Positions 50,313 to 59,337 of a DNA stretch of 64,000 bases are shown here, piece after piece. The translations under genes and the position numbers were made by a program. Source of the DNA: Streptomyces shenzhenensis (GTDB taxonomy: Bacteria; Actinomycetota; Actinomycetes; Streptomycetales; Streptomycetaceae); the NCBI RefSeq assembly GCF_021462265.1, contig NZ_JAJONF010000011.1:62001-126000 (forward strand). The letters are read 5' to 3'. The notes beneath the pieces were generated by a model. It was not told the DNA's origin, made no database searches, and saw nothing but the letters and a program-made list of their open reading frames with translations. Position 1 is the first letter of the stretch. The number at the start of each line of letters is the position of its first letter.

Positions 50313-51659
50313 ATGTCCGACGTCACCACCACCGACCTCTACGAAGTGACCATGGCGCTGTCCTACCTCCGGGAGGGCATGCGGGCCCCGGCCACCTTCG
50401 GCCTCTTCGTCCGGGACCTGCCCCCCGGCCGGGGATTCCTGGTCGCGGCCGGGCTGGAGCCCGCTCTGGACTTCCTGGCCGGCTTCCGGGTGGAGCGCGC
50501 GGACGTCGAGGACTTCGCGGCCGCCCTGAGGCGACCGGTGGAGGACCTGGAGCCGCTGCTCGGTCTGTCCTTCGAGGGCGAGGTACGGGCGGTGCCCGAG
50601 GGGCACGCGGTGTTCGCGGACGAGCCGCTGCTTGAGGTGACCGCGCCGCTGCCGCAGGCACAGCTCGTCGAGACGTACCTCCTGAACCAGGTCTGCCACC
50701 AGACGGCGGTGGCGTCCAAAGCGGCCCGCTGTGTGCTGGCCGCCGCGGGGCATCCGGTGGTGGACTTCTCGCTGCGCCGCACGCACGGCCCCGGGGCGGG
50801 ATTCCAGGCGGCCCGTCTGGGAGCCGTCGCGGGCTTCGCGGGCACCAGCAACGTCGCCGCGGCGACCGCCCTCGGCCTCCCGGCCTCCGGCACCATGGCG
50901 CACTCCTACATCGAGGCGTTCCCCGGCGAGGAAGAGGCCTTCCGGGCCTTCGCGCGCTGCCATCCCGGCCCGGTCACGTTCCTCGTGGACACCTACGACA
51001 CCGAGGCGGGCGTGCGGATCGCGGCGCGGGTGCTGAAAGACCTACGGCGCGGCCCCGGCTGCGCGATCCGCCTGGACAGCGGTGACCTCGGCGCCCTCGC
51101 CCACAGGGCGCGCGCGGTCCTCGACGCCGCCGGGCTGCCCGAGGTGCGGATCGTGGCCAGCGGCGGTCTCGACGAGTACGGCGTGGCCCGGCTGGTACGC
51201 GCCGGTGCCCCGATCGACGTGTACGCGGTGGGCACCCGGGTCGGTGTCGCCGCGGACGCCCCGTACCTGGACTGCGCGTACAAGCTCGTCGAGTACGACG
51301 GCCGCCCGGTGATGAAGCTGTCCTCGGCGAAGGTCACCGCCCCGGGCCGCAAGCAGGTCCACCGCCGCGCCGGGCACCCCGACGTCATCGCCCTCGCGGT
51401 CGAGGCGCCACCGGAGCCGGCGCGGCCGCTTCTGCACACGGTGATGCGCGGCGGGCGGCGCACCGGGCCGCCGGACCGCTGGCAGGACGCCCACGAGCGC
51501 CTGCGCGCGGACCTCGCGGAGCTGCCGGAGCCGGCACTGAGAATCGAGGACCCCGAACCGGTGCGGCCCGTCCGGTCCCCGGCACTGGAGGAACTCACCG
51601 CGAGGGTGCGCGCGCAGATCGAGTCCCGGCTCCCCTCACGAGCCGCCCCCTCCGTCTGA
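50313..51659 (+). CDS. pncB: nicotinate phosphoribosyltransferase
   Basis: NAD-salvage enzyme of 448 residues that joins nicotinate and PRPP with ATP use. It starts TTDLYEVTMALSYL, the usual opening, and has SLRRTHGPGAGFQAAR (153-168), GFAGTSNVAAA, the catalytic histidine His197 in GTMAHSYIEAF, and the phosphate-binding IRLDSGDLGAL and VASGGLDEYGV. The ATG at 50313 follows GGTGAT; a GTG nine bases earlier lacks a site. Many Streptomyces have a housekeeping copy elsewhere; one next to USP genes suggests NAD rebuilding under stress. Divergent from the USP gene. Confidence 0.94.
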   Translation: MSDVTTTDLYEVTMALSYLREGMRAPATFGLFVRDLPPGRGFLVAAGLEPALDFLAGFRVERADVEDFAAALRRPVEDLEPLLGLSFEGEVRAVPEGHAVFADEPLLEVTAPLPQAQLVETYLLNQVCHQTAVASKAARCVLAAAGHPVVDFSLRRTHGPGAGFQAARLGAVAGFAGTSNVAAATALGLPASGTMAHSYIEAFPGEEEAFRAFARCHPGPVTFLVDTYDTEAGVRIAARVLKDLRRGPGCAIRLDSGDLGALAHRARAVLDAAGLPEVRIVASGGLDEYGVARLVRAGAPIDVYAVGTRVGVAADAPYLDCAYKLVEYDGRPVMKLSSAKVTAPGRKQVHRRAGHPDVIALAVEAPPEPARPLLHTVMRGGRRTGPPDRWQDAHERLRADLAELPEPALRIEDPEPVRPVRSPALEELTARVRAQIESRLPSRAAPSV

Positions 51660-51881
51660 CCCCGGCTGCCGGGCCGACCGGTCGAGGCCCCGCGACCGTG
51701 GCCACTGACAGCTCGCGTGCGAGCCCGCACGTGCACACGTGCACGAGGTCGCGGGCACTTCCCGCGCCACCGCGGGGAGGAGGCGAGCACCATGACCGTT
51801 CCCGCACCCTGTGACCGGCCCGTCGTGGTCGGTGGCGGCGCCGACCCGGTTCATCGGATGGCGCCGGGCACGCGCCGGCGG
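51660..51881. other. convergent intergenic region
   Basis: Between the stops of pncB and ftsH. Contains two CACGTG palindromes in tandem (about 51727-51741) within GCACGTGCACACGTGCACG. No gene is supported and no long terminator arms were recognised. Confidence 0.4.
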
Positions 51882-53885
51882 TCAACGACGCGGCGTGTGC
51901 GCCCCCGGCCGCGGATGCCCGGGGGGCGACGACGCGTCGACGGTGGGGACATCGTCTGGTCCGTCGTCCTGGCGGCGTTCCTGGCGCAGGGCGGCGAGGA
52001 CGACGGAGCCGTCGACGGTCTCGTGGGCGACCAGTTCTGCGGCCAGGCGTTCCAGGGCGGGCCGGTGGCCGCGCAGCAGCGTGATCGCGCGCTGTTCGGC
52101 CTGGCGCAGCAGGCGGGCGACCTCCTCGTCGACGATGCGCTGGGTCTGCTCCGAGTACGCCGGCCGGCCGGGCTCCTCGGTGGTCTCACCCAGGTAGTGC
52201 GGTTGGGTGGAGGCGTAGCCGACCGGGCCGAGTTCGCGGGAGAGGCCGAACTCGCGGACCATGCGGGTGGCGATCTGGGTGGCTCCGGCCAGGTCGTTGG
52301 CGGCTCCTGTCGATCCCTCGCCGAAGACCACGAGTTCGGCCGCGCGCCCGCCCAGGCGCACCGTCAGCAGGTCGGTCAGATAGTTCTCGCTGTACAGGTG
52401 CCTTTCCGCTTCGGGGAGTTGTTCGGTGACGCCGAGGGTGACGCCGGCGGGCAGGATGGTGACCTTCGCCACCGGGTCGGCGTGCTCGCACAGCGCCGCG
52501 ACCAGGGCGTGCCCGGATTCGTGGACGGCCACCGAGCGGCGTTCCTCGGGCAGCAGCGCGTTGGAGGACTCCCGTCGTCCGAGCAGCACACGGTCGCGGG
52601 CGGCGTCCAGGTCGTGCGGTTCGATGCGGGTGCGGTCGCCGCGTACGGCGTTGATGGCGCCCTCGTTGACCAGGTTGGCGAGGTCCGCGCCGGAGAACCC
52701 GGGCGTGGCGCGCGCCACCGCATCCAGGTCGACGTCCGGGGCCAGGGTCTTGTCGCGGGCGTGGACGGCGAGGATCGCGGCCCGCTCGGCCTGGTTGGGC
52801 AGCGGCACGGTGACCTGGCGGTCGAAGCGCCCGGGGCGCAGCAGGGCGGGGTCGAGCGCGTCGGGCCGGTTGGTGGCGGCCAGGACGACGATGCCGCTGG
52901 CCTGGTCGAAGCCGTCCATCTCGGACAGCAGCTGGTTCAGGGTCTGCTCGCGCTCGTCGTTGCCGCCCAGCCGGGCCCCGCCGGCGCGACGCGATCCGAG
53001 CGCGTCGATCTCGTCGATGAAGATGATCGACGGAGCGCGCTTGCGGGCGTCGCCGAACAGGTCGCGGACCCGGGAGGCACCGACCCCGACGAACATCTCC
53101 ACGAACGCGGAGCCGGTCACCGACAGGAACGGTACGTCCGCCTCGCCGGCGACCGCCCGCGCGAAGAGTGTCTTGCCGGTACCGGGCGGTCCCACCATGA
53201 TCACGCCACGGGGTCCCTTGGCTCCCGCGGCGGTGTACCGGGCGGGGTTGCGCAGGAAGTCGACGACCTCGCTGATCTCCTGTTTGACCCCGTCGTAGCC
53301 GGCGATGTCGCCGAACCCCGTGGTGGGCCGCTCCGCCTCGATGATCTTCGCGCGCGAGCGTCCGATGGCGCTCAGGCCGCCGGTCACCGACCCCGCGGCC
53401 CGGCGCCCCATCCACACGAAGAAGCCGATCAGCAGCAGGAACGGCAGGAACGAGAAGAGCACGGACAACCACGCCGAGCCGCCCCCGCCGCTGCTCTGAC
53501 TGGCCTTGATCTGTACGTGGTGGGAGGTCAGCTGCTGCTGGAGCTGGGCGCCGGTGCCCAGCGCGGTGGGGATCTGGGTGGTGAACTTCGTGCCGTCCTT
53601 CAGGCTGCCGCTGACCGCGCCCTTGTCGTTGATGTCGACCGTCTGCACCTGGCTGGCCCCGACCTTGGTCACGAAGTCGCTGTAGGACAGTGACGTCGCA
53701 TGTGGCCCGGAACGGGCGCGCGAGAGCACCAGGACCACGAGGAGGGTCATCAGGATCCACCAGAACATCCACCGTCCGCCGAGCGGCTGCGGCTGCCGGG
53801 ACGGAGGCTTGGGCGGCTCGTGCGGCGGCCCCGGCTTGGCGGGCGGCGTCAGATGCCGGTGCGGCATCCGCACTCGTGTGATCAC
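51882..53885 (-). CDS. ftsH: FtsH-type ATP-dependent membrane protease
   Basis: Membrane AAA protease of 667 residues. A Pro-rich cytoplasmic head is followed by a first membrane segment (WMFWWILMTLLVVLVL), an extracytoplasmic FtsH_ext domain and a second segment (LSVLFSFLPFLLLIGFFVW). The AAA module has Walker A GPPGTGKT (232-239), Walker B IIFIDEID and the second region of homology ATNRPDALDPALLRPGRFD. The zinc site is H455-E-S-G-H459. It is shorter at the C-terminus than the housekeeping protein and lies in a stress island, so it is probably a second, conditional FtsH that removes damaged membrane proteins. GTG start (53885) has GAAGGG ten bases upstream; an ATG at 53867 is the alternative. 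Confidence 0.93.
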   Translation of the reverse strand: MITRVRMPHRHLTPPAKPGPPHEPPKPPSRQPQPLGGRWMFWWILMTLLVVLVLSRARSGPHATSLSYSDFVTKVGASQVQTVDINDKGAVSGSLKDGTKFTTQIPTALGTGAQLQQQLTSHHVQIKASQSSGGGGSAWLSVLFSFLPFLLLIGFFVWMGRRAAGSVTGGLSAIGRSRAKIIEAERPTTGFGDIAGYDGVKQEISEVVDFLRNPARYTAAGAKGPRGVIMVGPPGTGKTLFARAVAGEADVPFLSVTGSAFVEMFVGVGASRVRDLFGDARKRAPSIIFIDEIDALGSRRAGGARLGGNDEREQTLNQLLSEMDGFDQASGIVVLAATNRPDALDPALLRPGRFDRQVTVPLPNQAERAAILAVHARDKTLAPDVDLDAVARATPGFSGADLANLVNEGAINAVRGDRTRIEPHDLDAARDRVLLGRRESSNALLPEERRSVAVHESGHALVAALCEHADPVAKVTILPAGVTLGVTEQLPEAERHLYSENYLTDLLTVRLGGRAAELVVFGEGSTGAANDLAGATQIATRMVREFGLSRELGPVGYASTQPHYLGETTEEPGRPAYSEQTQRIVDEEVARLLRQAEQRAITLLRGHRPALERLAAELVAHETVDGSVVLAALRQERRQDDGPDDVPTVDASSPPGHPRPGAHTPRR

Positions 53886-54249
53886 CGGTTCCACGCCCTT
53901 CGCTCGGCATTGACCCCGCCCCCCAGCCTCAACCCCGCCGTTCCTGGGCGGCAGGGGTCGAAAGGCCCTGACAGGGGGCCGTCCGGCCGGAGCCCGCCCG
54001 GGCTCGCCGCCTCGACGTTTCGGAGAAGGAAGGTCGTCGTCCTCCAGAAGGCGGCACGAGCTCGCGTACGACTCGGCCGGCCGCCATGACAGCCGAGGGC
54101 GCCCGGACACGGGACTACGTTGCGCGGCCCTCGCCGCACCGCGGTGCGGGCGCGATCCGGAGCCGTCGGCCGATGGGCTCGCCGCACGGCTGTGGCCGTA
54201 CGGGACGGCCGGGCGAGGGAAGGCGCCGCTGCCGGGCCGCGCCGCGCCG
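53886..54249. promoter_or_regulatory. ftsH upstream region
   Basis: No gene supported. About 90 bp before ftsH lies GGCCC-N7-GGGCC (53964-53980), one of several GC-rich palindrome-like sites at promoters of this island. The rest is intergenic sequence up to the stop of the phosphoribosyltransferase-hydrolase gene. Confidence 0.4.
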
Positions 54250-55584
54250 TCAGAATCTGCCCGCCGCGTGAGCGGCCGGGGCCATGTGGTCGGTGAACCA
54301 GTCACGGGCCAGGTCGGTGACCCTCTCCAAGGTCCCCGGTTCCTCGAAGAGATGGGTGGCGCCGGGGACGACCGCGAGCTGGTTCTCGCAGCGCAGCCTG
54401 GCCTGCGCCTCGCGGTTGAGACCGAGGACCAGTTGGTCGTGGCCCCCGACGATCAGCAGCGTGGGCGCCGTCACCGCCGGCAGCCGCGGTCCGGCGAGAT
54501 CGGGCCTGCCGCCGCGGGAGACGACCGCGGCGATCCCCGATCCCGGCTCGGCGGCGGCCCAGAGCGCGGCGGCCGCACCGGTGCTCGCGCCGAAGTATCC
54601 GATGGCCAGCGCCCCGGCCTCGGGCTGCTCGCGCAGCCAGCCGGTGGCGTCCGTGAGCCGACGGGCGAGCAGGTCCGTGTCGAAGACGTTGGCGCGGTCG
54701 GTCTCCTCCGCCTCGGTGAGAAGGTCGAACAGCAGGGTGCCCAGCCCGGCCCGGTTCAGGCCGGCCGCGACGAACCGGTTGCGCGGGCTGTGGCGGCTGC
54801 TGCCGCTGCCGTGCGCGAACACCACGATCCCCGGCGCGCCCTCGGGGACCGTGAGCCGGCCCCGCAGTACCAGCGGGCCGGCTCGCACATCGGCTTCCCG
54901 GTCCTCGGGCAGGGCATGCCCCGGCGGAACCCGGCGGGTGCTCACCGGGCGGGCGAAGGCGTCCTCCAGGCAGGCGACGACCTCGTCGTCGTCGGTCTGG
55001 GAGAAGTCGGCGTAGAACTGACCGATGGCGTAGAAGTTCCACGGCGTGTGCGGGCACACCAGTTCGTCGGCGTCCGCGCCCAGCCGTGCGGTCCAGTCAT
55101 GCGGTGCCACGGGAACCGCGAGCACGACCCGTGCGGCCCCGCGAGCGCGGGCGATCCGGCAGGCCGCTCGCGCGGTCGAACCCGTGGCCACCCCGTCATC
55201 GACGACCAGCACCGTGCGGCCGTCGAGCCGCAGGGGTTCCCGCCCGCCCCGGTAGCGCCGGGCGCGGCTCTCCAGCACGTCCCGCTCGCGCGCCTCGACC
55301 GCGGCCAGCTCGTCCGGGGTGACACGGGCGCTGCGCACCACCTCGTCGTTGATCACTCGGACGCCGCCCTCGCCGATGGCGCCCATGCCCAGTTCCGGCT
55401 GGACGGGCACGCCGAGTTTGCGGACGAGGCAGACATCCATCGGTGCGCCGAGGGCCTGGGCGACCTCTGCGGCGACGGGGACCCCTCCGCGGGGGAGTCC
55501 CAGCACCACGACCTCGGGACCCTTGATGTGCTTCAGCCGGGCAGCCAACTGCCGGCCGGCGTCTCGGCGATCGAGGAAATACAT
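54250..55584 (-). CDS. phosphoribosyltransferase-alpha/beta hydrolase fusion
   Basis: Two-domain protein of 444 residues. The N-terminal type I phosphoribosyltransferase domain (about 1-215) has LPRGGVPVAAEVA and the PRPP loop VLVVDDGVATGST (125-137). The C-terminal dienelactone-hydrolase-like domain (about 235-440) has HGSGSS, the nucleophile Ser334 in GASTG, Asp383 in GGHDQL and His411 in ATHLFEE. Such fusions occur in actinomycete dormancy gene sets. Neither the base acceptor nor the ester substrate is known. ATG at 55582-55584; a GGAGG-type site lies upstream (GGAAGGAGG). Confidence 0.92.
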   Translation of the reverse strand: MYFLDRRDAGRQLAARLKHIKGPEVVVLGLPRGGVPVAAEVAQALGAPMDVCLVRKLGVPVQPELGMGAIGEGGVRVINDEVVRSARVTPDELAAVEARERDVLESRARRYRGGREPLRLDGRTVLVVDDGVATGSTARAACRIARARGAARVVLAVPVAPHDWTARLGADADELVCPHTPWNFYAIGQFYADFSQTDDDEVVACLEDAFARPVSTRRVPPGHALPEDREADVRAGPLVLRGRLTVPEGAPGIVVFAHGSGSSRHSPRNRFVAAGLNRAGLGTLLFDLLTEAEETDRANVFDTDLLARRLTDATGWLREQPEAGALAIGYFGASTGAAAALWAAAEPGSGIAAVVSRGGRPDLAGPRLPAVTAPTLLIVGGHDQLVLGLNREAQARLRCENQLAVVPGATHLFEEPGTLERVTDLARDWFTDHMAPAAHAAGRF

Positions 55585-55832
55585 GATGCGGCCTCCTTCC
55601 GCGGCGGAACACGGCGGAACACGAGGGCAGGGCGAGCAGCGTGATGTGCCCGTACCTCCATCCTCACTCCGGCCGTCCCGCATTCCCAACCGGTCCGGAA
55701 TCCGTCATTCGCCGGCGTGCCGGTGGCAGGACCCTCGTCCGCCCCCCGGCCCCGGTCCTCGTCGGTACCAGGGCCGAACCGGTCGTGGTGCCCGAGCAGG
55801 AACTGTGGGTTGCCGGGCCCCCGGCCCGGTGC

Positions 55833-56129
55833 TCAGGGCCGTACCCACTGTGTGTCGTGGCGTGGAACGGTCGTGCCGCCGCCGGCCCGCACCGCTTCCA
55901 CCACAGACTGGTGCAGATCTCGGCTGCTCTGCCGAGAGGGACAGGGCACCGGGCTTCCGGCCAGCGTGAACCACCGGGAGGTGCCGCTGTACTGGACCCT
56001 GACGGCGGCCTGCCTGCCGTCCCACGTGGTGTGCACGGTCAGTTCCCCGGTCACGACGCCCGCCTCGTCGGTACGCGCGCCCCCCTGGCCTGTGAACACA
56101 CCTGTCGTCGTCCATGATGTCTGGACCAT
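55833..56129 (-). CDS. small hypothetical protein of the stress island
   Basis: Protein of 98 residues beginning MVQTSWTTTGVFTGQG. The middle (VTGELTVHTTWDGRQAAVRV, QYSGTSRWFTLAGSPV) predicts paired beta strands with Trp/Tyr, and a helix follows (SSRDLHQSVVEAVRAGG). GAGGG precedes the ATG. No membrane segment. Proteins of this size and look occur next to USP genes in Streptomyces; no function is known. Three 12-bp direct repeats lie just upstream of its start. Confidence 0.75.
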   Translation of the reverse strand: MVQTSWTTTGVFTGQGGARTDEAGVVTGELTVHTTWDGRQAAVRVQYSGTSRWFTLAGSPVPCPSRQSSRDLHQSVVEAVRAGGGTTVPRHDTQWVRP

Positions 56130-56617
56130 GACGCCCTCGGCCTTTCTTCGTGAATGCGCTCGTGAATGCGTTCGTGCATGCGGAGGTCTCTTGCTTCCGG
56201 CAGCCCGCTTCCTGGTACTCCGCGGCCCACCCGGCTCAGACCGGGACGGAGCTGCCGCTTTCCTGTTCGACGGGCCGGGTCGGGGCCCGGGCGCTTTCGG
56301 GGGACCGGGCGGGCAAGACGACGGCGGAGTGTTTCTCCGCGGCGATCTCGGCCTCCGCCTGGCGGGTCATGGCCCGCTGCGTGCCGGCCGGCGATCGCCA
56401 CGGGACCCACCTCCCTGCGGCTCCGGCCTTCATGGTGACCGGCCGGCCCGTCGCAGGACGTGTGCCGTTGGTCCCCTCGACAGGGGCCGACCGGCCCCGG
56501 TGCGTCCGGCCCCGTCCGTGCGAGCCTTGAGGGTCTCCGTGTGCGGCGAAAAGCGGATCGGGGGATCCTCGAATGGGAGAGCGATCCGGCACTTCTTACG
56601 GGACGGAGGCCGCCGCC
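56130..56617. other. divergent intergenic region with repeats and a possible SPFH relic
   Basis: Contains the 12-bp triplet repeat (56147-56182). On the minus strand around 56325-56410 a short stretch reads AGTQRAMTRQAEAEIAAEKH, which resembles the helical part of SPFH/band-7 proteins, without the rest of the gene. The right end (56481-56492) has a GC-rich palindrome-like site before the second USP gene. Confidence 0.4.
56147..56182. repeat. three 12-bp direct repeats (TTCGTGAATGCG family)
   Basis: TTCGTGAATGCG (56147-56158), CTCGTGAATGCG (56159-56170), TTCGTGCATGCG (56171-56182). They begin 18 bp before the start codon of the 98-residue protein gene, a position fit for an operator. Confidence 0.7.
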
Positions 56618-57487
56618 GTGCAACCAGTCGTCACCGTGGGCCTCGACGGCTCGCCCGAGAGCCTCGCCGCCGCCCGCTGGGCCGCCGACGAGGCCGAGAA
56701 ACGCAGGCTCACCCTGCGCCTGCTGCACGCATGGCCGCTGCTGGCACCGGAACCGGCCCGCCTGCCCGCGGAGGTCGACCAGAACTACTGGGCGAAGCGT
56801 CTCGTCCACACCGCGCAGGCGGAGCTGCAGGCGCGCCATCCAGGGCTGTCCGTCGTCGGAAGCCTGGTCGCCGACGACGCCCAGGACGCCCTCGTGCGGG
56901 CGGCGTCGGAGTCGGAGATGACGGTGCTCGGTTCGCGGGGTCTGGAGGCCGTGCAGAGCTATTTCCTGGGTGATGTCAGTATGCCTGTCGTCGCACGGGC
57001 CGAGCGGCCCGTGGTGCTGGTCCGGGCCCAGCCCCGGCAGGAGGAACCGCCCGCGGCCGGGCCGGGCCGGGTGGTCGTGGCCCTGAAACTGCACGGCTCC
57101 TCGGACGACCTTCTCGACTTCGCCTTCCACACGGCTGCGGCCAGAGGGGTCCCGCTGCTGGCCGTCCACGGTCGCAGCGTCCCGCTGCACGCACGGCTGC
57201 CCTGGGGCGTGGACCACGAGGTCGGGGAGCGGATGACGCGGGAGACGCACGAGCAGCTGGGCAGGGCTCTGCACCCGTGGCGGGAGAAGTACCCCCGGGT
57301 GGACGTGGCCGACAGCGTCCGGCTGGAGAGTCCGGCCAAGGCTGTCGTACAGGCTGCCGAGCAGGCCTCGGTGCTGGTCGTGGGCCGGCGCCGGCATCGT
57401 CCCGGTCTGGCGCCCCACCTCGGTCCCGTGGCCCAGGCCGCCATCCATCACGGGCGCTGCCCCGTCGCCGTCGTCCCCCATGACTGA
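56618..57487 (+). CDS. universal stress protein, two USP domains
   Basis: Tandem USP of 289 residues from the GTG at 56618, which has GGAGG eight bases upstream; the in-frame ATG at 56573 has only a GGGGG. Domain 1 opens PVVTVGLDGSPESLAAARWAA and keeps the ATP loop LGSRGLEAVQSYFLGDVSMPV. Domain 2 opens VVVALKLHGSSDDLLDFAF and ends GRRRHRPGLAPHLGPVAQAA with a weaker loop. The stop overlaps the next gene by eight bases (ATGACTGA), so the kinase fusion is co-translated. Confidence 0.92.
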   Translation: MQPVVTVGLDGSPESLAAARWAADEAEKRRLTLRLLHAWPLLAPEPARLPAEVDQNYWAKRLVHTAQAELQARHPGLSVVGSLVADDAQDALVRAASESEMTVLGSRGLEAVQSYFLGDVSMPVVARAERPVVLVRAQPRQEEPPAAGPGRVVVALKLHGSSDDLLDFAFHTAAARGVPLLAVHGRSVPLHARLPWGVDHEVGERMTRETHEQLGRALHPWREKYPRVDVADSVRLESPAKAVVQAAEQASVLVVGRRRHRPGLAPHLGPVAQAAIHHGRCPVAVVPHD

Positions 57488-59099
57488 GCCCGGCCTGCGC
57501 GGGACACCGGCGCGGCCGGTGCCACGGGCCGACCCGCCGCCGTCGCACGCCGCCGCCGGACCCGACGGCGGGCGGCCGCCGCGCGCCGCGGTGTGCGAGA
57601 CCCACACCGCGACGCTGTTCTTCGTCGGTGACCGGGTCTACAAGATCAAGAAGCCGGTCGATCTCGGGTTCCTGGACTACACCACGGTCGCGGCGCGCCG
57701 AACCGCCTGCGAGCGCGAAGTCGCCCTCAACCGCCGGTTCGCACCCGACGTCTACGTGGGCCTGGGCGAGTTCCGCGGCCCCGACGCGCAATCGCCCGAA
57801 CCGGTCGTGGTGATGCGCCGCATGCCGGAGGACCGCCGTCTCTCCGGCCTCGTACGGGACGGGGCCGCCGTGGACGACGTCCTTCGGACCGTCGCCCGCC
57901 ACCTGGCCGCCTGGCACGCGGCCGCACCCCGCGGACCCGACGTGGACGCACAGGGCACGCGGGACGCGCTGTCCGCGCGGTGGGAAGCCAATTTCGCGCA
58001 GGTCCGCACGCTGACCGCGGACGTGGACGCGGACGCGTCCGGGGCCGACCGCGGCACGCAGGCCGAGCGGCTGGTGCGCCGCTATCTCGCCGGTCGCCGG
58101 CGGCTGTTCGACGCCCGTATCCAGCAGCGGCGAGTGGTCGACGGCCACGGAGACCTGCTCACCGAGGACATCTTCTGCCTCGACGACGGACCCCGTGTCC
58201 TGGACTGCCTGGAGTTCGACGACCGGCTGCGCAGTCTCGACGGCCTGGACGACGCCGCCTGCCTCGCCATGGACCTCGAACGGCTCGGCGCTCCGGAGGC
58301 CGCGGCGCACTTCCTCGCCCGGTTCTGCGAGTACTCCGGTGACCCCGCGCCCCCTTCGCTGTGGCACCACTACGTCGCCTACCGCGCTTTCGTCCGCGCC
58401 AAGGTCTCGGTGATCCAGGCCCGCCAGGGCGCGCCCGGCGCGGACACGGCCTCGCGCCTGCTCGCCGCCATCGCACTGCGGCATCTGCGCGCCTCGGCCG
58501 TCTGCCTCGTCCTCGTCGGCGGACTGCCCGGCAGCGGGAAGTCCACCCTCTCCGGAGCACTGGCCGACCGGCTGGGCGTCACGCTGCTCAGCAGCGACCG
58601 GATCCGCAAGGAACTGGCCGGCATCCCCGCCGGGCAGTCCGCGGCCGCCGGCTACGGCGAGGGGCTGTACACGCCCGAGTGGACGGCCAGAACCTACGCC
58701 GCCCTGCTTGACCGCGCGGCCGCCCTGATGTCCCTGGGCGAGTCGGTCGTGCTGGACGCCACCTGGTCCGACGCGGGGCAACGGGACGCGGCCGTGCGGA
58801 TGGCCGAACGCGTCAGCGCCGACCTGACGGCGTTGCACTGCCAGGTGCCGGTGGAGGTGTCGGAGGCCCGCCTGGGCACGCGCGCCCCCGGTGCGTCCGA
58901 CGCCGGTCCCGGCATCGCCCGCGCCATGGCCGTCAGGGAACCGCCGTGGCCCGCAGCAGTGGCGGTCGACACCAGCGGCGCGCTGGAGTCCGCGGTCGAA
59001 CAGGCGCTGGCCGCCGTACGCCCGTGGCGGACCGGCCAGGCCCCGGTCTTCCGCCGGCCCCGCACGGAGCCGGGCGACCTGGGAGAAGCGAGGGTGTGA
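57480..59099 (+). CDS. APH-like and AAA/shikimate-kinase-like fusion kinase
   Basis: Two-domain protein of 539 residues. The first part (about 35-320) resembles aminoglycoside/choline kinases: FFVGDRVYKIKKPVDLGFLD, the catalytic loop VDGHGDLLTEDIF and the metal aspartate in DCLEFDD. The second part (about 340-515) is a P-loop kinase with VGGLPGSGKSTLS and LLSSDRIRKELAG, as in gluconate or polynucleotide kinases (AAA_33). The gene is translationally coupled to a USP. Fusions like this are found in stress clusters; the substrate is unknown. Confidence 0.9.
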   Translation: MTEPGLRGTPARPVPRADPPPSHAAAGPDGGRPPRAAVCETHTATLFFVGDRVYKIKKPVDLGFLDYTTVAARRTACEREVALNRRFAPDVYVGLGEFRGPDAQSPEPVVVMRRMPEDRRLSGLVRDGAAVDDVLRTVARHLAAWHAAAPRGPDVDAQGTRDALSARWEANFAQVRTLTADVDADASGADRGTQAERLVRRYLAGRRRLFDARIQQRRVVDGHGDLLTEDIFCLDDGPRVLDCLEFDDRLRSLDGLDDAACLAMDLERLGAPEAAAHFLARFCEYSGDPAPPSLWHHYVAYRAFVRAKVSVIQARQGAPGADTASRLLAAIALRHLRASAVCLVLVGGLPGSGKSTLSGALADRLGVTLLSSDRIRKELAGIPAGQSAAAGYGEGLYTPEWTARTYAALLDRAAALMSLGESVVLDATWSDAGQRDAAVRMAERVSADLTALHCQVPVEVSEARLGTRAPGASDAGPGIARAMAVREPPWPAAVAVDTSGALESAVEQALAAVRPWRTGQAPVFRRPRTEPGDLGEARV

Positions 59100-59109
59100 A
59101 ACGAGCCCG

Positions 59110-59139
59110 CACCGAGAACCGGCGTGCCGGTTCTCGGTG
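59110..59139 (+). terminator. strong stem-loop terminator after the fusion kinase
   Basis: CACCGAGAACCGG (59110-59122), loop CGTG, CCGGTTCTCGGTG (59127-59139): perfect 13-bp stem starting 11 bp after the stop codon. Confidence 0.85.
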
Positions 59140-59337
59140 CCGCCGGTCTTCGGCCCGGCACCGTCGCGTGACCGGCGTCAGGGGGCCGTCAGACGAGTCG
59201 GCCGCCTACGTGAGCTCGCATGATCGCTGAACTCTCCGCAGAATGGTGCTGTATCCGACCCGCCACGCGGGACCCGGCGCCGCACAGGGCGAGAGTGCCG
59301 CGACCGCGAGGCAGGCGGCTCGTATCCGGGAGGCACC

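Noticed and set aside
55046..55325. Several short frames opposite the phosphoribosyltransferase domain
   Set aside because: Arg/Ser/Pro-rich shadows without start signals.
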